64,000 nucleotides of DNA. Origin: Bacteriovoracaceae bacterium. GTDB taxonomy: Bacteria > Bdellovibrionota > Bacteriovoracia > Bacteriovoracales > Bacteriovoracaceae. Within the stretch, counting starts at the first letter, position 1, and each line of letters begins with the position of its first letter. Shown here one piece after another: positions 54,021-62,793 of the stretch. The stretch lies in NCBI GenBank assembly GCA_016784965.1, contig JADHTQ010000009.1, positions 38,200 through 102,199 on the forward strand, read 5' to 3'. The notes under the pieces were generated by a model, which was given only the letters and a program-made list of their open reading frames with translations, was not told the origin of the DNA and did not search any database. A program made the position numbers and the translations under genes.

Positions 54021-56654
54021 CTATATCGAATTCAAATACAATATATTATAAAACTGCAAGTCTTCTTCACTCATGTCCATTGTAAACCTGTAAGATGTGA
54101 TCTGGTCAATAAACCTATCCTTCAAGCTCGCTAATGTAATCAATTCAGGAGTTGTTTCAAGATACTTGGTCCCCACTGCCTTAGCAGTTGGTAGCTTGAT
54201 AGCAATCTCATCTGTAAATTGCACAAACCAGCCTTCATCTTTTTTAACAAAAGTCCATGGCATTTTTATTGCCATTTTAAGCAAATCGTCGTCAGTAGAG
54301 TACAAAGCAGCGTTGTAAAATAGTGAGTTAGAGCCTGTTTTTTTGAACTCTTTATTAATTTGATAAATTAAATAGTTGCGGGCCAGAAGCTTATTGGTTT
54401 GCAGTACACCAGTGGCCTTTTTATATGCTGGTTTATCCTGTTGGTTTTTTTCAAACACCTCACTTAGTGCAAAAAGTAAAGTATCGCCAGAAAGCAGAGC
54501 TTGTTGAGCTAAGGCCACATCAAGGATAGGCAGTGCCCTTTGTAGTAACCTCAAACCTGTGTCTGTATACTCAAACCTTGGATCTAAAAGCTCGTCGATT
54601 CTGCTTAGCGAAGTAGAATCAGGGGCCAACACATCAAAGTATGGCGCAATCTCAATGATGGCGGCAAGATATCTTGAAACCGCCAGTGGTGATAACAATT
54701 TCCCCATTAAGTATTTATAGTTTTGCAAAGCTGATCTTTGAGGTCCAGGAAAATAGTTTGGCTCTAATGTTACATTTGATTTTTTATCTAAGTCCCTGAT
54801 GGTTGTCACTGGCTGCAGTAGGGATGACAAATATTTTTCAAAGTTATCCCCAGAGTTATGTGTTAACAAATCTATTGAATCAACATATAGATCTCTATAT
54901 GTAATGGATAGCTCTTTTGTACTACCTTGCTTATAGAAGTGAAATAATGGATCAATATCATCATATCTTCGAATATTATAGTTAATACCGTCCATGCATG
55001 AGCTAAACAACTTGTTATTAAAATGATTTCTAAAATGACCTTTCATATCTCTATATTTGCTAAATTTACCTTCGAAGAAATGATATTCTCTCCTGGAATT
55101 TAAAAAAGTATTACACGACTTGAGATTATCTTCTCTATTTGCAAGAGCAATTTTCATGGTTTCCCATACAGTGTAGTGAAGATCACCCATGGCCTTCATC
55201 ACCATTTGGTGATTGTCTTGAAGCTGGGTACGTATTGCATATAACTGCTCAACTATGGCCTGTTGATTTTTTATTATTTGCTCTTGCCCTTCAATTAGGT
55301 GGTCAATTTTTTCGCTTAAAACTTCTTGGCCCGCGGCCAGTCCCTCTAACATCTTCACAATCTGCTTATGCCTGGCCTCTACCACGTCGCGCTTTTTGGC
55401 AAACAATCCTGTGACAATATTTACCGCATTTAGATACCCCAAAGGATCATCGGACATGTCACTCATATATGCTTTAAAGCCCGTCTGGACAACATTAACC
55501 ACTTCGCCTGCAGTTTCAAAAAACTTACCCTTAAGACCTAAATTATCAGCAATGCTTAAAACCGTACTCGCCCCGTTTATATAATTTGAAATTTGTTTAT
55601 TTAGTTTGATTTTGGCCTGCACAGCTTCTGTTTTTAATATTAAAGCTTTTCTTTCACCCTTTGTGATATTTGCAAGCATCCCCTTTTTAAGAGCAACTAA
55701 CTGCTCAGAAGGCGACATCTTGCCAAACATAAAGTCTTCAATAAAACCAATATGCTTGCGGTTGGTGAATATATCTTGCGAATTGCTAGCTACCAAGTCG
55801 TTAATTTGTTCAAGTTTACTATTTACGATTTGTTGTTGCTTTATAATGCTTCCCATTTGCCTTTGTTGTTTACTGGCAAACCTATTGAGCGCAACAGAAG
55901 TATTTATTATTAAATCTCGATTTTTGAGCACTTCACCATTGGTTTGGTTAAACATCCCTAAATTAGCAAGATTTGCTTTATTAAAATCAGTAGCAATTTG
56001 CTTAATCATAAAACCCTGTGCCACTGCTCGATCTCCCTCTGGTAGCTCCTCAAGTTTTCGATAAAACTCAGAGCCCTCAGTAAAAAGTCTCCCATAAACT
56101 TCTAGTGGCTCAAGTTCAAGTAACTCGCTCACACTAGAATTAACTTCCTTTTGGTAGCGATTGATTGCATCTGCCAAAAGTGACCTGGAAGCCTTTTGCC
56201 CCTTGCTTTTAATTTTTTTAAGAGTCGAATCTGTAATCATCTTAGTAATAGTTGTTGCCCCACCCAAAATAATTGATACTGGCAAACCGATCCCTGTACC
56301 TGCTGCAAAAGCAGTTGCCGCTCCCATACCGACTGTAAATGAATTTGCGACAATACTCGCGTTACGATGAGACCACGCATATTGCTTCTTTTTTTTCCTA
56401 TAATCAGCAAACATATCACCCGTTTTACTTTTAATCTCTTGCATCGTCAGATCCTGGGCCCCTGTAAGCTTCGTATAGCCTTTACCAACCCTAGCTTTTC
56501 TTTCTCTTCCAATAATCTGCTGAGTAGAAACCGCTCCCCTGCTGCCTGGTAACTGAGAAAGATCCATAAGATCCTCAGAGTCAAAGGCAAATGCAGAAGT
56601 AGTGATAGAACTATATATAAAGTATATGGCAAGAATTGTTATTGCTGATCTCAT
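54021..56654 (-). CDS. large secreted protein with hydrophobic glycine-rich segment and coiled coils
   Basis: 877 residues from the ATG at 56654, with AAGGA just upstream; an earlier GTG adds six residues. A signal peptide (residues 1-23) precedes a basic region, then a hydrophobic Gly/Ala-rich segment (about 100-139, GMGAATAFAAGTGIGLPVS) that could enter a membrane. Helical regions follow, with glutamine-rich coiled coils near 270-310 and 430-490 (KIDHLIEGQEQIIKNQQ), and a C-terminal half without a recognised domain. The layout resembles alpha-helical pore-forming proteins, but no family similarity was recognised. Third in a run after two small secreted paralogues. Confidence 0.8.
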   Translation of the reverse strand: MRSAITILAIYFIYSSITTSAFAFDSEDLMDLSQLPGSRGAVSTQQIIGRERKARVGKGYTKLTGAQDLTMQEIKSKTGDMFADYRKKKKQYAWSHRNASIVANSFTVGMGAATAFAAGTGIGLPVSIILGGATTITKMITDSTLKKIKSKGQKASRSLLADAINRYQKEVNSSVSELLELEPLEVYGRLFTEGSEFYRKLEELPEGDRAVAQGFMIKQIATDFNKANLANLGMFNQTNGEVLKNRDLIINTSVALNRFASKQQRQMGSIIKQQQIVNSKLEQINDLVASNSQDIFTNRKHIGFIEDFMFGKMSPSEQLVALKKGMLANITKGERKALILKTEAVQAKIKLNKQISNYINGASTVLSIADNLGLKGKFFETAGEVVNVVQTGFKAYMSDMSDDPLGYLNAVNIVTGLFAKKRDVVEARHKQIVKMLEGLAAGQEVLSEKIDHLIEGQEQIIKNQQAIVEQLYAIRTQLQDNHQMVMKAMGDLHYTVWETMKIALANREDNLKSCNTFLNSRREYHFFEGKFSKYRDMKGHFRNHFNNKLFSSCMDGINYNIRRYDDIDPLFHFYKQGSTKELSITYRDLYVDSIDLLTHNSGDNFEKYLSSLLQPVTTIRDLDKKSNVTLEPNYFPGPQRSALQNYKYLMGKLLSPLAVSRYLAAIIEIAPYFDVLAPDSTSLSRIDELLDPRFEYTDTGLRLLQRALPILDVALAQQALLSGDTLLFALSEVFEKNQQDKPAYKKATGVLQTNKLLARNYLIYQINKEFKKTGSNSLFYNAALYSTDDDLLKMAIKMPWTFVKKDEGWFVQFTDEIAIKLPTAKAVGTKYLETTPELITLASLKDRFIDQITSYRFTMDMSEEDLQFYNILYLNSI

Positions 56655-56695
56655 ATTTTCTTCCTTATGCACGAGTTTAAAGTCTCCTCTGCTCT

Positions 56696-56740
56696 CTACT
56701 TATCCAAATTCTACTTATCCAAATTCTACTTATCCAAAAC
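56696..56740. repeat. 15-bp tandem repeat, three units
   Basis: Units CTACTTATCCAAATT at 56696-56710 and 56711-56725 are exact; the third (56726-56740) differs at the last two bases. On the minus strand each unit reads TTGGATAAGTAG, i.e. Leu-Asp-Lys-stop, the end of the preceding gene at 56726, so its last codons and stop codon have been duplicated into the untranslated region. Confidence 0.85.
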
Positions 56741-57172
56741 ATCACCCAACTCTTTTTTCAATTCTAGAAGAACCTGTTCTTTGATAAGTTGAACAACTTC
56801 GTTAACCAGCAAGTCTTTTGGAATTTGAGTTAGGCTTTCTTTGATAACAGTTTTTAGATCATCTACTTTGCTATTTAGCTTTGTGACGTTTTCGTTTACG
56901 TCGGTGATTTCTTTGCTTGCTTTTTGGTATGCGGCTTTAGCCTGAGTCGTGGCATATTGCTCTGTTGCAAAATCTATAACTTTTTTACAATAAGGGTTAG
57001 GTCCTTTCAATATCTTACCCATAGCTTGAAGGGGAGGACATGATGTGTACAGATTAGTTTTTGCACCTTTTCCACGAATCATATACAAAGGTGTAGACAA
57101 AGCTGGATTGACCATTATCACCAACAACAAATATACAAAAAGTACCAACACACATTTACGTAATCTTTGCAT
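56726..57172 (-). CDS. small secreted coiled-coil protein, paralogue 2
   Basis: 148 residues from the ATG at 57172, preceded by GGGGG; an in-frame GTG at 57193 overlapping the upstream stop is less likely. Signal peptide (to about residue 30, ends NPALSTPLY), two cysteines (TSCPPL, NPYCKK), then a helical coiled coil ending in LLVNEVVQLIKEQVLLELK, which matches paralogue 1 nearly residue for residue. Unknown function, predicted exported. Between its paralogue and the 877-residue gene. Confidence 0.75.
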   Translation of the reverse strand: MQRLRKCVLVLFVYLLLVIMVNPALSTPLYMIRGKGAKTNLYTSCPPLQAMGKILKGPNPYCKKVIDFATEQYATTQAKAAYQKASKEITDVNENVTKLNSKVDDLKTVIKESLTQIPKDLLVNEVVQLIKEQVLLELKKELGDVLDK

Positions 57173-57189
57173 AATGTTACCCCCTATAG

Positions 57190-57648
57190 TCACTTGTCCA
57201 AAGCATCCGCGAATTCCTTTCTGAGTTCCTGAGCAACCTGTTCTTTGATAAGTTGAACAACTTCAGTTACTAGTAAATCCTTAGGTATGTTGGAGAGGCC
57301 TTCTTTAATTATTGTTTTGATGTTATCAAGTTGAAGATTGACTCTCTCTCTTTCTGTTTTAATTTCTTTGTTTGCTTTTTGATATGCAGCTGTTCCTTGT
57401 GCTTTAGCCTGGGACATAGCGTATTGCTCTGTCGAATAATCTATAAGTACATGACAGCTAACTCTTTCATGATTTCTAGTAAGCCCCGGTTTGCATGAGG
57501 TTGAAAGAGCTGAACCACTTTTCTTGTATTTTCCATGTCCTTTTGCCCAAGTTCGTCGATAAAGTGGTACTGAGAAAGCAAAGTTAGTCCCTCCAACAAA
57601 GGTGATAAATATAAAAAGTACAAACACACATTTACGGAAACTTCGCAT
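57190..57648 (-). CDS. small secreted coiled-coil protein, paralogue 1
   Basis: 152 residues. Signal peptide (RKCVFVLFIFITFVGGTNFAFS), mature part starting VPLYRR, two cysteines (TSCKPG, VSCHVL), and a helical region (DYSTEQYAMSQAKAQ) to the shared tail LLVTEVVQLIKEQVAQELR. The leader AGTAGGGGGTAATATTATGC is almost identical to that of paralogue 2, so the pair arose by tandem duplication including the ribosome-binding site. First gene of the cluster as transcribed. Confidence 0.75.
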   Translation of the reverse strand: MRSFRKCVFVLFIFITFVGGTNFAFSVPLYRRTWAKGHGKYKKSGSALSTSCKPGLTRNHERVSCHVLIDYSTEQYAMSQAKAQGTAAYQKANKEIKTERERVNLQLDNIKTIIKEGLSNIPKDLLVTEVVQLIKEQVAQELRKEFADALDK

Positions 57649-57853
57649 AATATTACCCCCTACTGTTCTTTATCTAAATCCCCCTTGCATCCTTCCTTTT
57701 AACTCTGACTGACATTTCCATCTAACAAGCAGGACAAATAAGACATTACTTAAAAAGATAAATTTCAATAATCTTTTGTAACCAAAATATATTGAGTAAG
57801 AATGGTTGAATTGTTAATTTTTCTTAATAATTTGTATTTACTATAGTTAGCTA

Positions 57854-58423
57854 TTAGAAAAGTACTAACTGCACATCTTTAGTTTTAGACACTTTGGTTC
57901 GATATTGGTAAGGAGCCTTGCTATGAAATATAACATCCTCTAATTTTTTCAGTGACTTTCCTACGCCAATTCTGTTTAGCACTATCTGAGGGATTGCTTT
58001 GTTGTCACCTAATGAACAAAATCGACATCTAAAGGGATTAACTCCCTTTATTTGATTTGCAACATAGTGGATGGTACGTCTAATTTCTTTAGCTGTTACT
58101 TTAACGCTGCTATAAAACCTATCTGCCCAGTATCTTCCTTTTCTCTTAAACCGTTTATTAAAATCACGGGCCATCATCGATGCAATATAACCAACAGCGA
58201 GAGATAAGTGTTTTTCAACTGGGGTAATAATTAGAAGGTGTATATGTGACTTATGTACAAAGTATTGGACGACAGTGACACAATACTTCTGCTCTACTAT
58301 TCGGGCAAGCTTATTAAATAAGCTCAAACATTTTGCACCTTGTAGGGAAAATCCTATATCGGTTTTTAAGATACAATGAATGGGAGTCTCTTTTAAAATG
58401 TTTCTTTTGGTGTGTTTAAGCAT
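57854..58423 (-). CDS. Y1-type (REP-associated/IS200-like) transposase, possibly inactive
   Basis: 189 residues. The HUH motif is SHIHLLI (His60, His62) and the later GRYWADRFYSS and YVANQIKGVNPFR match RAYT proteins. In the alpha-helix before FNKRF, where the family has its catalytic tyrosine five residues before the Asn, I read Met84; Tyr79 is the nearest alternative. So DNA cleavage may be lost or shifted. No clear REP palindromes flank it, and there is no ribosome-binding site. Gene lies beside the secreted-protein cluster. Confidence 0.75.
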   Translation of the reverse strand: MLKHTKRNILKETPIHCILKTDIGFSLQGAKCLSLFNKLARIVEQKYCVTVVQYFVHKSHIHLLIITPVEKHLSLAVGYIASMMARDFNKRFKRKGRYWADRFYSSVKVTAKEIRRTIHYVANQIKGVNPFRCRFCSLGDNKAIPQIVLNRIGVGKSLKKLEDVIFHSKAPYQYRTKVSKTKDVQLVLF

Positions 58424-58946
58424 AAAAACTTATAGCATAAATACCAACTACTAACAAATGTAAGAAAGTACTTTCGTTGATGTAATCCCCTTATAGATAG
58501 CCATTCTGGGCCCTGCCTGCCACACTTGCCGCCCTTTGAGATACTTGGGCCAACACTTTTTTCAAAATCTGCTTCGCAATTGACCTTTAAGCGCCTCTAA
58601 TGAAGTCTAAAAAAATTTATAAATAAATATTACATCTACGAATCAACTCGTTAAGAGGTATAAGTAGGTTATAAATGCAAACTACTAAAGAAGTGTTGTG
58701 GGTGTTTAACTTAATGTGCTGACACTTTAATAAATTTATAAAAATTAAGGTCAATGGACACCAAAACCTGGCCTATAAATCTCACATCCCTGGATTTATA
58801 ACGAAATTGAGCACCGCCATTTTTTTGACGATTCTTATCAGCTTTTAATTATCCTTTATTTTTTTACACTACCCCTATTATCAACTAAACCCCCCATGGT
58901 AACGAGCTATGCATCACCTATGGGCATTTTCAATAAAAACGGTGTT
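58424..58946. other. gene-free stretch upstream of the porin
   Basis: About 520 bases, AT-rich, with stop codons in all frames and no ORF with a ribosome-binding site. No tRNA, REP-like or IS-like structure was recognised. It separates the transposase-like gene from the porin promoter. Confidence 0.5.
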
Positions 58947-58974
58947 TTGACAATGCAGAATATTGTTCTATTAT
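58947..58974 (+). promoter_or_regulatory. sigma-70 promoter of the porin gene
   Basis: Perfect TTGACA (58947-58952), 16-base spacer, TATTAT (58969-58974). It implies an untranslated leader of about 80 bases before the ATG at 59063, long enough for post-transcriptional control. Confidence 0.65.
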
Positions 58975-59062
58975 TATTTATAGTGCGTAAATTTTAATAA
59001 TAAGATTTTTTAGTTTGAGTTTTATTAAATAACGATAATTGATTTCACAAGGAGGAAAACGT

Positions 59063-60016
59063 ATGAAATTAGTTTTATTAACTTTAGTCGCGGCCCTGTG
59101 CCTCAACACTGCATTTGCTGGGCCCAAAATTTTTGGAAAGATGAAAGCTTCCATAAACTCTACTTCAGTGGGAGAGGGCGATGCCGCTGATAAAAGCGTT
59201 GCATTTAAAAACAATGACAGTTACATCGGCTTCATGGGCAAAATAAAGCTCAGAAGAGGATTCAAAGCTTTTTATAAAGCTTATTTTAACTTTGCAATGG
59301 ATGGAGTCGGATTTGCGTCCAATGAAGCTTATATGGGTTTCAAAGGCAAATGGGGAACCTTTCAATTAGGCCAAATGGATCTTCCTTATGCTTTAGCTGC
59401 ATCAGAAATAGATCCATTTTTTAACACTTCAGCAGCTAGATATCAATTTGCTGCTGCCGCCACGACCTGGAATGGAGCAGCATATGGCTTATCCGGATAC
59501 TCTCAAGCTACCATGACTAACTCTATGGCGTATTATTCCCCAACATTTTATGGAATGCACATAGCTTTACATTCTGCAATTGACAATGGAACCGGAGACA
59601 AGCATAGCTATAATGCCGCCCTTTTTTACGACGCCCATGACATTATGGCTGCATTTAACTATCTACTTGATAATCCCAATGACACAACGGCAATAGCTGC
59701 TACTTTAGGTTACACAATAAAAGGCTTCGGTTTTGGTTTTAGCTATGAAAGCATTACAGTAGGAGAAGGCGACGCTATGCCATATATCTATGGAAACTTA
59801 AGCTATTCATACAAGAAAAAGCATAAGCTTGCAGTATCTTATGGTAACTTAAAAGACGTTGGTGCAGCCATTGATGGCACTGGTTTCAACGTTGGCTATT
59901 TCCACAATTATGGGAAGAACACTGCAGTGTCTCTCATCTATAGTAGTGTTGACTACAAGCTAGCAGCGACTCCAGACATCAGCACTATCGCAGCGGGCTT
60001 CGAAGTAATGTTTTAA
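59063..60016 (+). CDS. outer-membrane porin
   Basis: 317 residues from the ATG at 59063, with AAGGAGG seven bases upstream. Signal peptide (MKLVLLTLVAALCLNTAFAG), then amphipathic beta strands with aromatic girdles typical of general diffusion porins (KASINSTSVGEG, SYIGFMGKIKL, WGTFQLGQMDLPYA) and the C-terminal strand ending in Phe, the BAM recognition signal. Single gene with its own promoter and a strong terminator, so probably highly expressed. Confidence 0.88.
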   Translation: MKLVLLTLVAALCLNTAFAGPKIFGKMKASINSTSVGEGDAADKSVAFKNNDSYIGFMGKIKLRRGFKAFYKAYFNFAMDGVGFASNEAYMGFKGKWGTFQLGQMDLPYALAASEIDPFFNTSAARYQFAAAATTWNGAAYGLSGYSQATMTNSMAYYSPTFYGMHIALHSAIDNGTGDKHSYNAALFYDAHDIMAAFNYLLDNPNDTTAIAATLGYTIKGFGFGFSYESITVGEGDAMPYIYGNLSYSYKKKHKLAVSYGNLKDVGAAIDGTGFNVGYFHNYGKNTAVSLIYSSVDYKLAATPDISTIAAGFEVMF

Positions 60017-60044
60017 GTCGTGATTGAATAATTATTAACTCCCG

Positions 60045-60072
60045 CCGGCAGGTTCATCCTGCCGGTTTTTTT
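60045..60072 (+). terminator. rho-independent terminator of the porin gene
   Basis: CCGGCAGG (60045-60052) and CCTGCCGG (60058-60065) form a perfect 8-bp GC stem with loop TTCAT, then seven T. Confidence 0.95.
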
Positions 60073-60152
60073 ATCCTGCGTCAGGGAATATGCGCACCTA
60101 GAAAAATACAAAATTTATTTTATTCCTCTTCAAAAAAATAGTACAATTAAGC

Positions 60153-61151
60153 ATGGCCGAAACACAACAAACACAAGAAAAATCAAAAGAAGACTCTCCC
60201 TACGTTAAAATTAAAATCGAGGCGCTTCAAAACTATGCAGAAGGGTTTGAATTAGATATTTTCATTAAATTGCCCAGTAAGTACCTTAAAATTTGTCATG
60301 GAGAGGATGATCCAGAAGCTGTTTTAAATAAGTATTCTAATAAAAGAGTTAGACACGTCTATCTTTTAACTGATGATTACCACCATTTTGTTACAACGGT
60401 TCGGGCACTGCTTTCTAAGAAACTTGAAAATCCCAAGGTTACTGAGCCTGCGGCGAAAGTTAAGGATCTCAGTACTGCTCATGATGTTATGAAGACGATG
60501 TTTAGTGAGAATTATTTAACAGAAGAGAGTAAAAAGCTGGCCGCGACCATTACTAATGGGACTCTTAAGACTATCTCCAAAGGAAATATCTTTAAGGAAT
60601 TTGAAAAGTTTAAAAGAAACTGTAGTGGTGAATATCTTCATGCAATCCTGACCAGTTATTTGGCCTGTAGTTTGGTCGATACTAACTCTTGGTCAACTGC
60701 TGAAATTAAGCAGAAAGTGGTTATGGGCTCTCTTCTTTGCGATATTGTGCTAACAGAAGAGGATTTTAAAATTTTCCAAAAAAATAAAAATAACACCAAG
60801 TCGCTGCCCCCACACATACTAAATCATCCCTACAATTCGGCGGAAATGCTGACTGAGCAGTCGAAGTTTGTGGAAAATGAGACGTTGCTGATTATTAAGC
60901 AACACCACGAAAGGCCAAATGGTAAGGGGTTTCCCCATCATTTGACTGCTAAAACTATAGCCAAGTTGACCGCCATTTATATTGTCGCCAACTATGTTAC
61001 CGAACAACTATTTGACGAAGATTTCACAGAAGAGCTAAAGCCAGATAGATTGAAAAAAATTATGGTTCAAGTTAAAGAGAAGTTTTATATGGGGAACTTT
61101 AAAAATATTTACAATGCTCTAGAGGAGCTTTTCAATCAAGATAAAATCTAA
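60153..61151 (+). CDS. HD-GYP-like protein with degraded catalytic motifs
   Basis: 332 residues. The N-terminal ~90 residues resemble a PilZ-like or accessory domain. The HD-GYP helices follow: His163 in YLHAILTSYLA, GSLLCDIVL where the HD pair should be (Cys196-Asp197), HILNHPYNSAEML, and HHERPNGKGFP in place of HHExxDGxGYP. Loss of the metal-binding His and the Tyr of GYP makes c-di-GMP phosphodiesterase activity unlikely; it may sense or bind. Cytoplasmic, single gene; the small opposite-strand gene at 61153 follows. Confidence 0.8.
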   Translation: MAETQQTQEKSKEDSPYVKIKIEALQNYAEGFELDIFIKLPSKYLKICHGEDDPEAVLNKYSNKRVRHVYLLTDDYHHFVTTVRALLSKKLENPKVTEPAAKVKDLSTAHDVMKTMFSENYLTEESKKLAATITNGTLKTISKGNIFKEFEKFKRNCSGEYLHAILTSYLACSLVDTNSWSTAEIKQKVVMGSLLCDIVLTEEDFKIFQKNKNNTKSLPPHILNHPYNSAEMLTEQSKFVENETLLIIKQHHERPNGKGFPHHLTAKTIAKLTAIYIVANYVTEQLFDEDFTEELKPDRLKKIMVQVKEKFYMGNFKNIYNALEELFNQDKI

Positions 61152-61152
61152 T

Positions 61153-61413
61153 TTATGAAATAATGTTGAGTAGTTTTAGTATTTTTTTAATCTTAGACTG
61201 CTTGGGACTTACCTTTTTTACAACTCGCTTTTTTTCCTCGATTTCCTCAACAATTTCAGTATCTTCTGGTTCTTCAATGATCACCATTTGCTTGTCAGAT
61301 TTAGTGAAGTCTCGACGAGTTTCCTCATCGATAAACTTCACTTGAGTGTTTTCACCTGAAGTCTTCCCAGTTTCACTGGGATGGGGAAGTGGAAATAGCG
61401 GCTTGATATTCAT
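61153..61413 (-). CDS. small hypothetical protein
   Basis: 86 residues, charged throughout: N-terminal proline-rich (KPLFPLPHPSE), an acidic middle (EEPEDTEIVEEIEE), a lysine-rich C-terminal part (KKVSPKQSKIKKILKLL). Likely disordered, soluble. No clear ribosome-binding site. Unknown family; may be a real gene. Confidence 0.4.
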   Translation of the reverse strand: MNIKPLFPLPHPSETGKTSGENTQVKFIDEETRRDFTKSDKQMVIIEEPEDTEIVEEIEEKKRVVKKVSPKQSKIKKILKLLNIIS

Positions 61414-61448
61414 AGTAATATTTTAGCATGCCGCAGCATCCAAAGCAA

Positions 61449-62747
61449 CTAATACCTATAGTGTTCCGGCTTAAATGGTCCCTGGGCACTAATTCCAAGA
61501 TATTCAACTTGCTTGTTATTTAAAACATCGAGCTGTACGCCAAGTTTCGCTAGATGCAGCGTGGCAACTTTTTCGTCGAGGTGCTTGGGCAACATGTACA
61601 CTTTGTTTTCATAATTTTGGTGATTTTCCCAAAGCTCCATCTGGGCCATAACCTGGTTAGTGAATGAATTACTCATTACAAACGATGGATGTCCATTGGC
61701 GCAACCTAGATTTACCAGTCTACCTTCTGCCAGCACAATTATTCTTTTTCCATCTGGGTAGGTAAACTGATCAACTTGAGGTTTGATATTGGTGTGCTTG
61801 ATTTTGTCACTGTTTTGCAAGTAAGCTACCTCAATTTCAGAATCAAAGTGGCCAATATTGCAAACAATTACTCCATCTTTCATTTGATCCATTGACTTGC
61901 CGGTAATAACATCACAACAGCCAGTAGTGGTAACAAAGATGTCTCCAAGCTTGCAGGCATCTTCCATTTTCATCACATCAAAGCCTTCCATTGCTGCTTG
62001 TAGAGCACAAATCGGGTCAATTTCTGTGATAACTACGCGCCCGCCAAGTCCTTTAAAGGCCTGAGCACAACCTTTGCCGACATCACCATAGCCCGCTACA
62101 ACACAGACCTTGCCAGCAACCATAACTCCGGTAGCTCGCTTAATACCGTCCATTAAAGACTCGCGGCAGCCATAAAGGTTATCAAATTTTGACTTAGTTA
62201 CTGAATCATTTACGTTGATCGCTGGTACTTTTAGAGTACCTTTTTCCATCATTTCATAGAGTCTGTGAACACCAGTGGTTGTCTCCTCTGAGAGCCCCTT
62301 GATGTCATCTAACATTTCTGGAAATTTGTTGTGAACCATCAGAGTTAGATCCCCACCATCATCTAAAAGAATGTTAGGACCTTTGCCATCTGGCCATTTT
62401 ATGGTTTGCTCGACACACCAGTCATATTCCTCGTCACTTTCACCCTTCCAGGCAAAAACGGGAACTCCCACAGCTGCCATGGCCGCTGCGGCTTGATCTT
62501 CTGTGGAGAAAATATTACACGATGACCACCTAACTTGGGCCCCAAGATCAATTAGAGTCTCAATTAGCACCGCTGTTTGGATTGTCATATGCAGGCAACC
62601 TGTTATTCTTGCGCCTTTTAGTGGCTTGGATGCTCCAAACTCTTTTCTAAGAGACATCAAGCCAGGCATCTCTGACTCGGCAATATTTATCTCTTTTCTG
62701 CCCCAATCGGCTAAACTAATATCCTTAATCTTGTAATCATTCGACAT
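61449..62747 (-). CDS. ahcY: S-adenosylhomocysteine hydrolase
   Basis: 432 residues, the size of the short bacterial form. [34 protein letters not shown] segment reads [35 protein letters not shown] and the NAD-binding [15 protein letters not shown] follow, with TTGCCDVI and [14 protein letters not shown]. It splits SAH to adenosine and homocysteine, keeping methylation going. AAGGAG precedes the ATG. Confidence 0.97.
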   Translation of the reverse strand: MSNDYKIKDISLADWGRKEINIAESEMPGLMSLRKEFGASKPLKGARITGCLHMTIQTAVLIETLIDLGAQVRWSSCNIFSTEDQAAAAMAAVGVPVFAWKGESDEEYDWCVEQTIKWPDGKGPNILLDDGGDLTLMVHNKFPEMLDDIKGLSEETTTGVHRLYEMMEKGTLKVPAINVNDSVTKSKFDNLYGCRESLMDGIKRATGVMVAGKVCVVAGYGDVGKGCAQAFKGLGGRVVITEIDPICALQAAMEGFDVMKMEDACKLGDIFVTTTGCCDVITGKSMDQMKDGVIVCNIGHFDSEIEVAYLQNSDKIKHTNIKPQVDQFTYPDGKRIIVLAEGRLVNLGCANGHPSFVMSNSFTNQVMAQMELWENHQNYENKVYMLPKHLDEKVATLHLAKLGVQLDVLNNKQVEYLGISAQGPFKPEHYRY

Positions 62748-62793
62748 ATCTTTCTCCTTATTTTTTGCTCTTTATAGGGCACAATTGACCAAA

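Noticed and set aside
56602..56784. Frame encoding STYPN repeats on + strand
   Set aside because: The repeats are the 15-bp tandem units at the end of the opposite-strand secreted-protein gene; no start signal.
57661..57780. Third decayed paralogue upstream of the small secreted proteins
   Set aside because: A short frame with a hydrophobic run and an ELK-like end exists, but similarity to the paralogues is too weak and no ribosome-binding site is seen.
62748..62793. SAH riboswitch before ahcY
   Set aside because: The leader is only 46 bases to the next gene and shows no stem-loop arrangement of that class.
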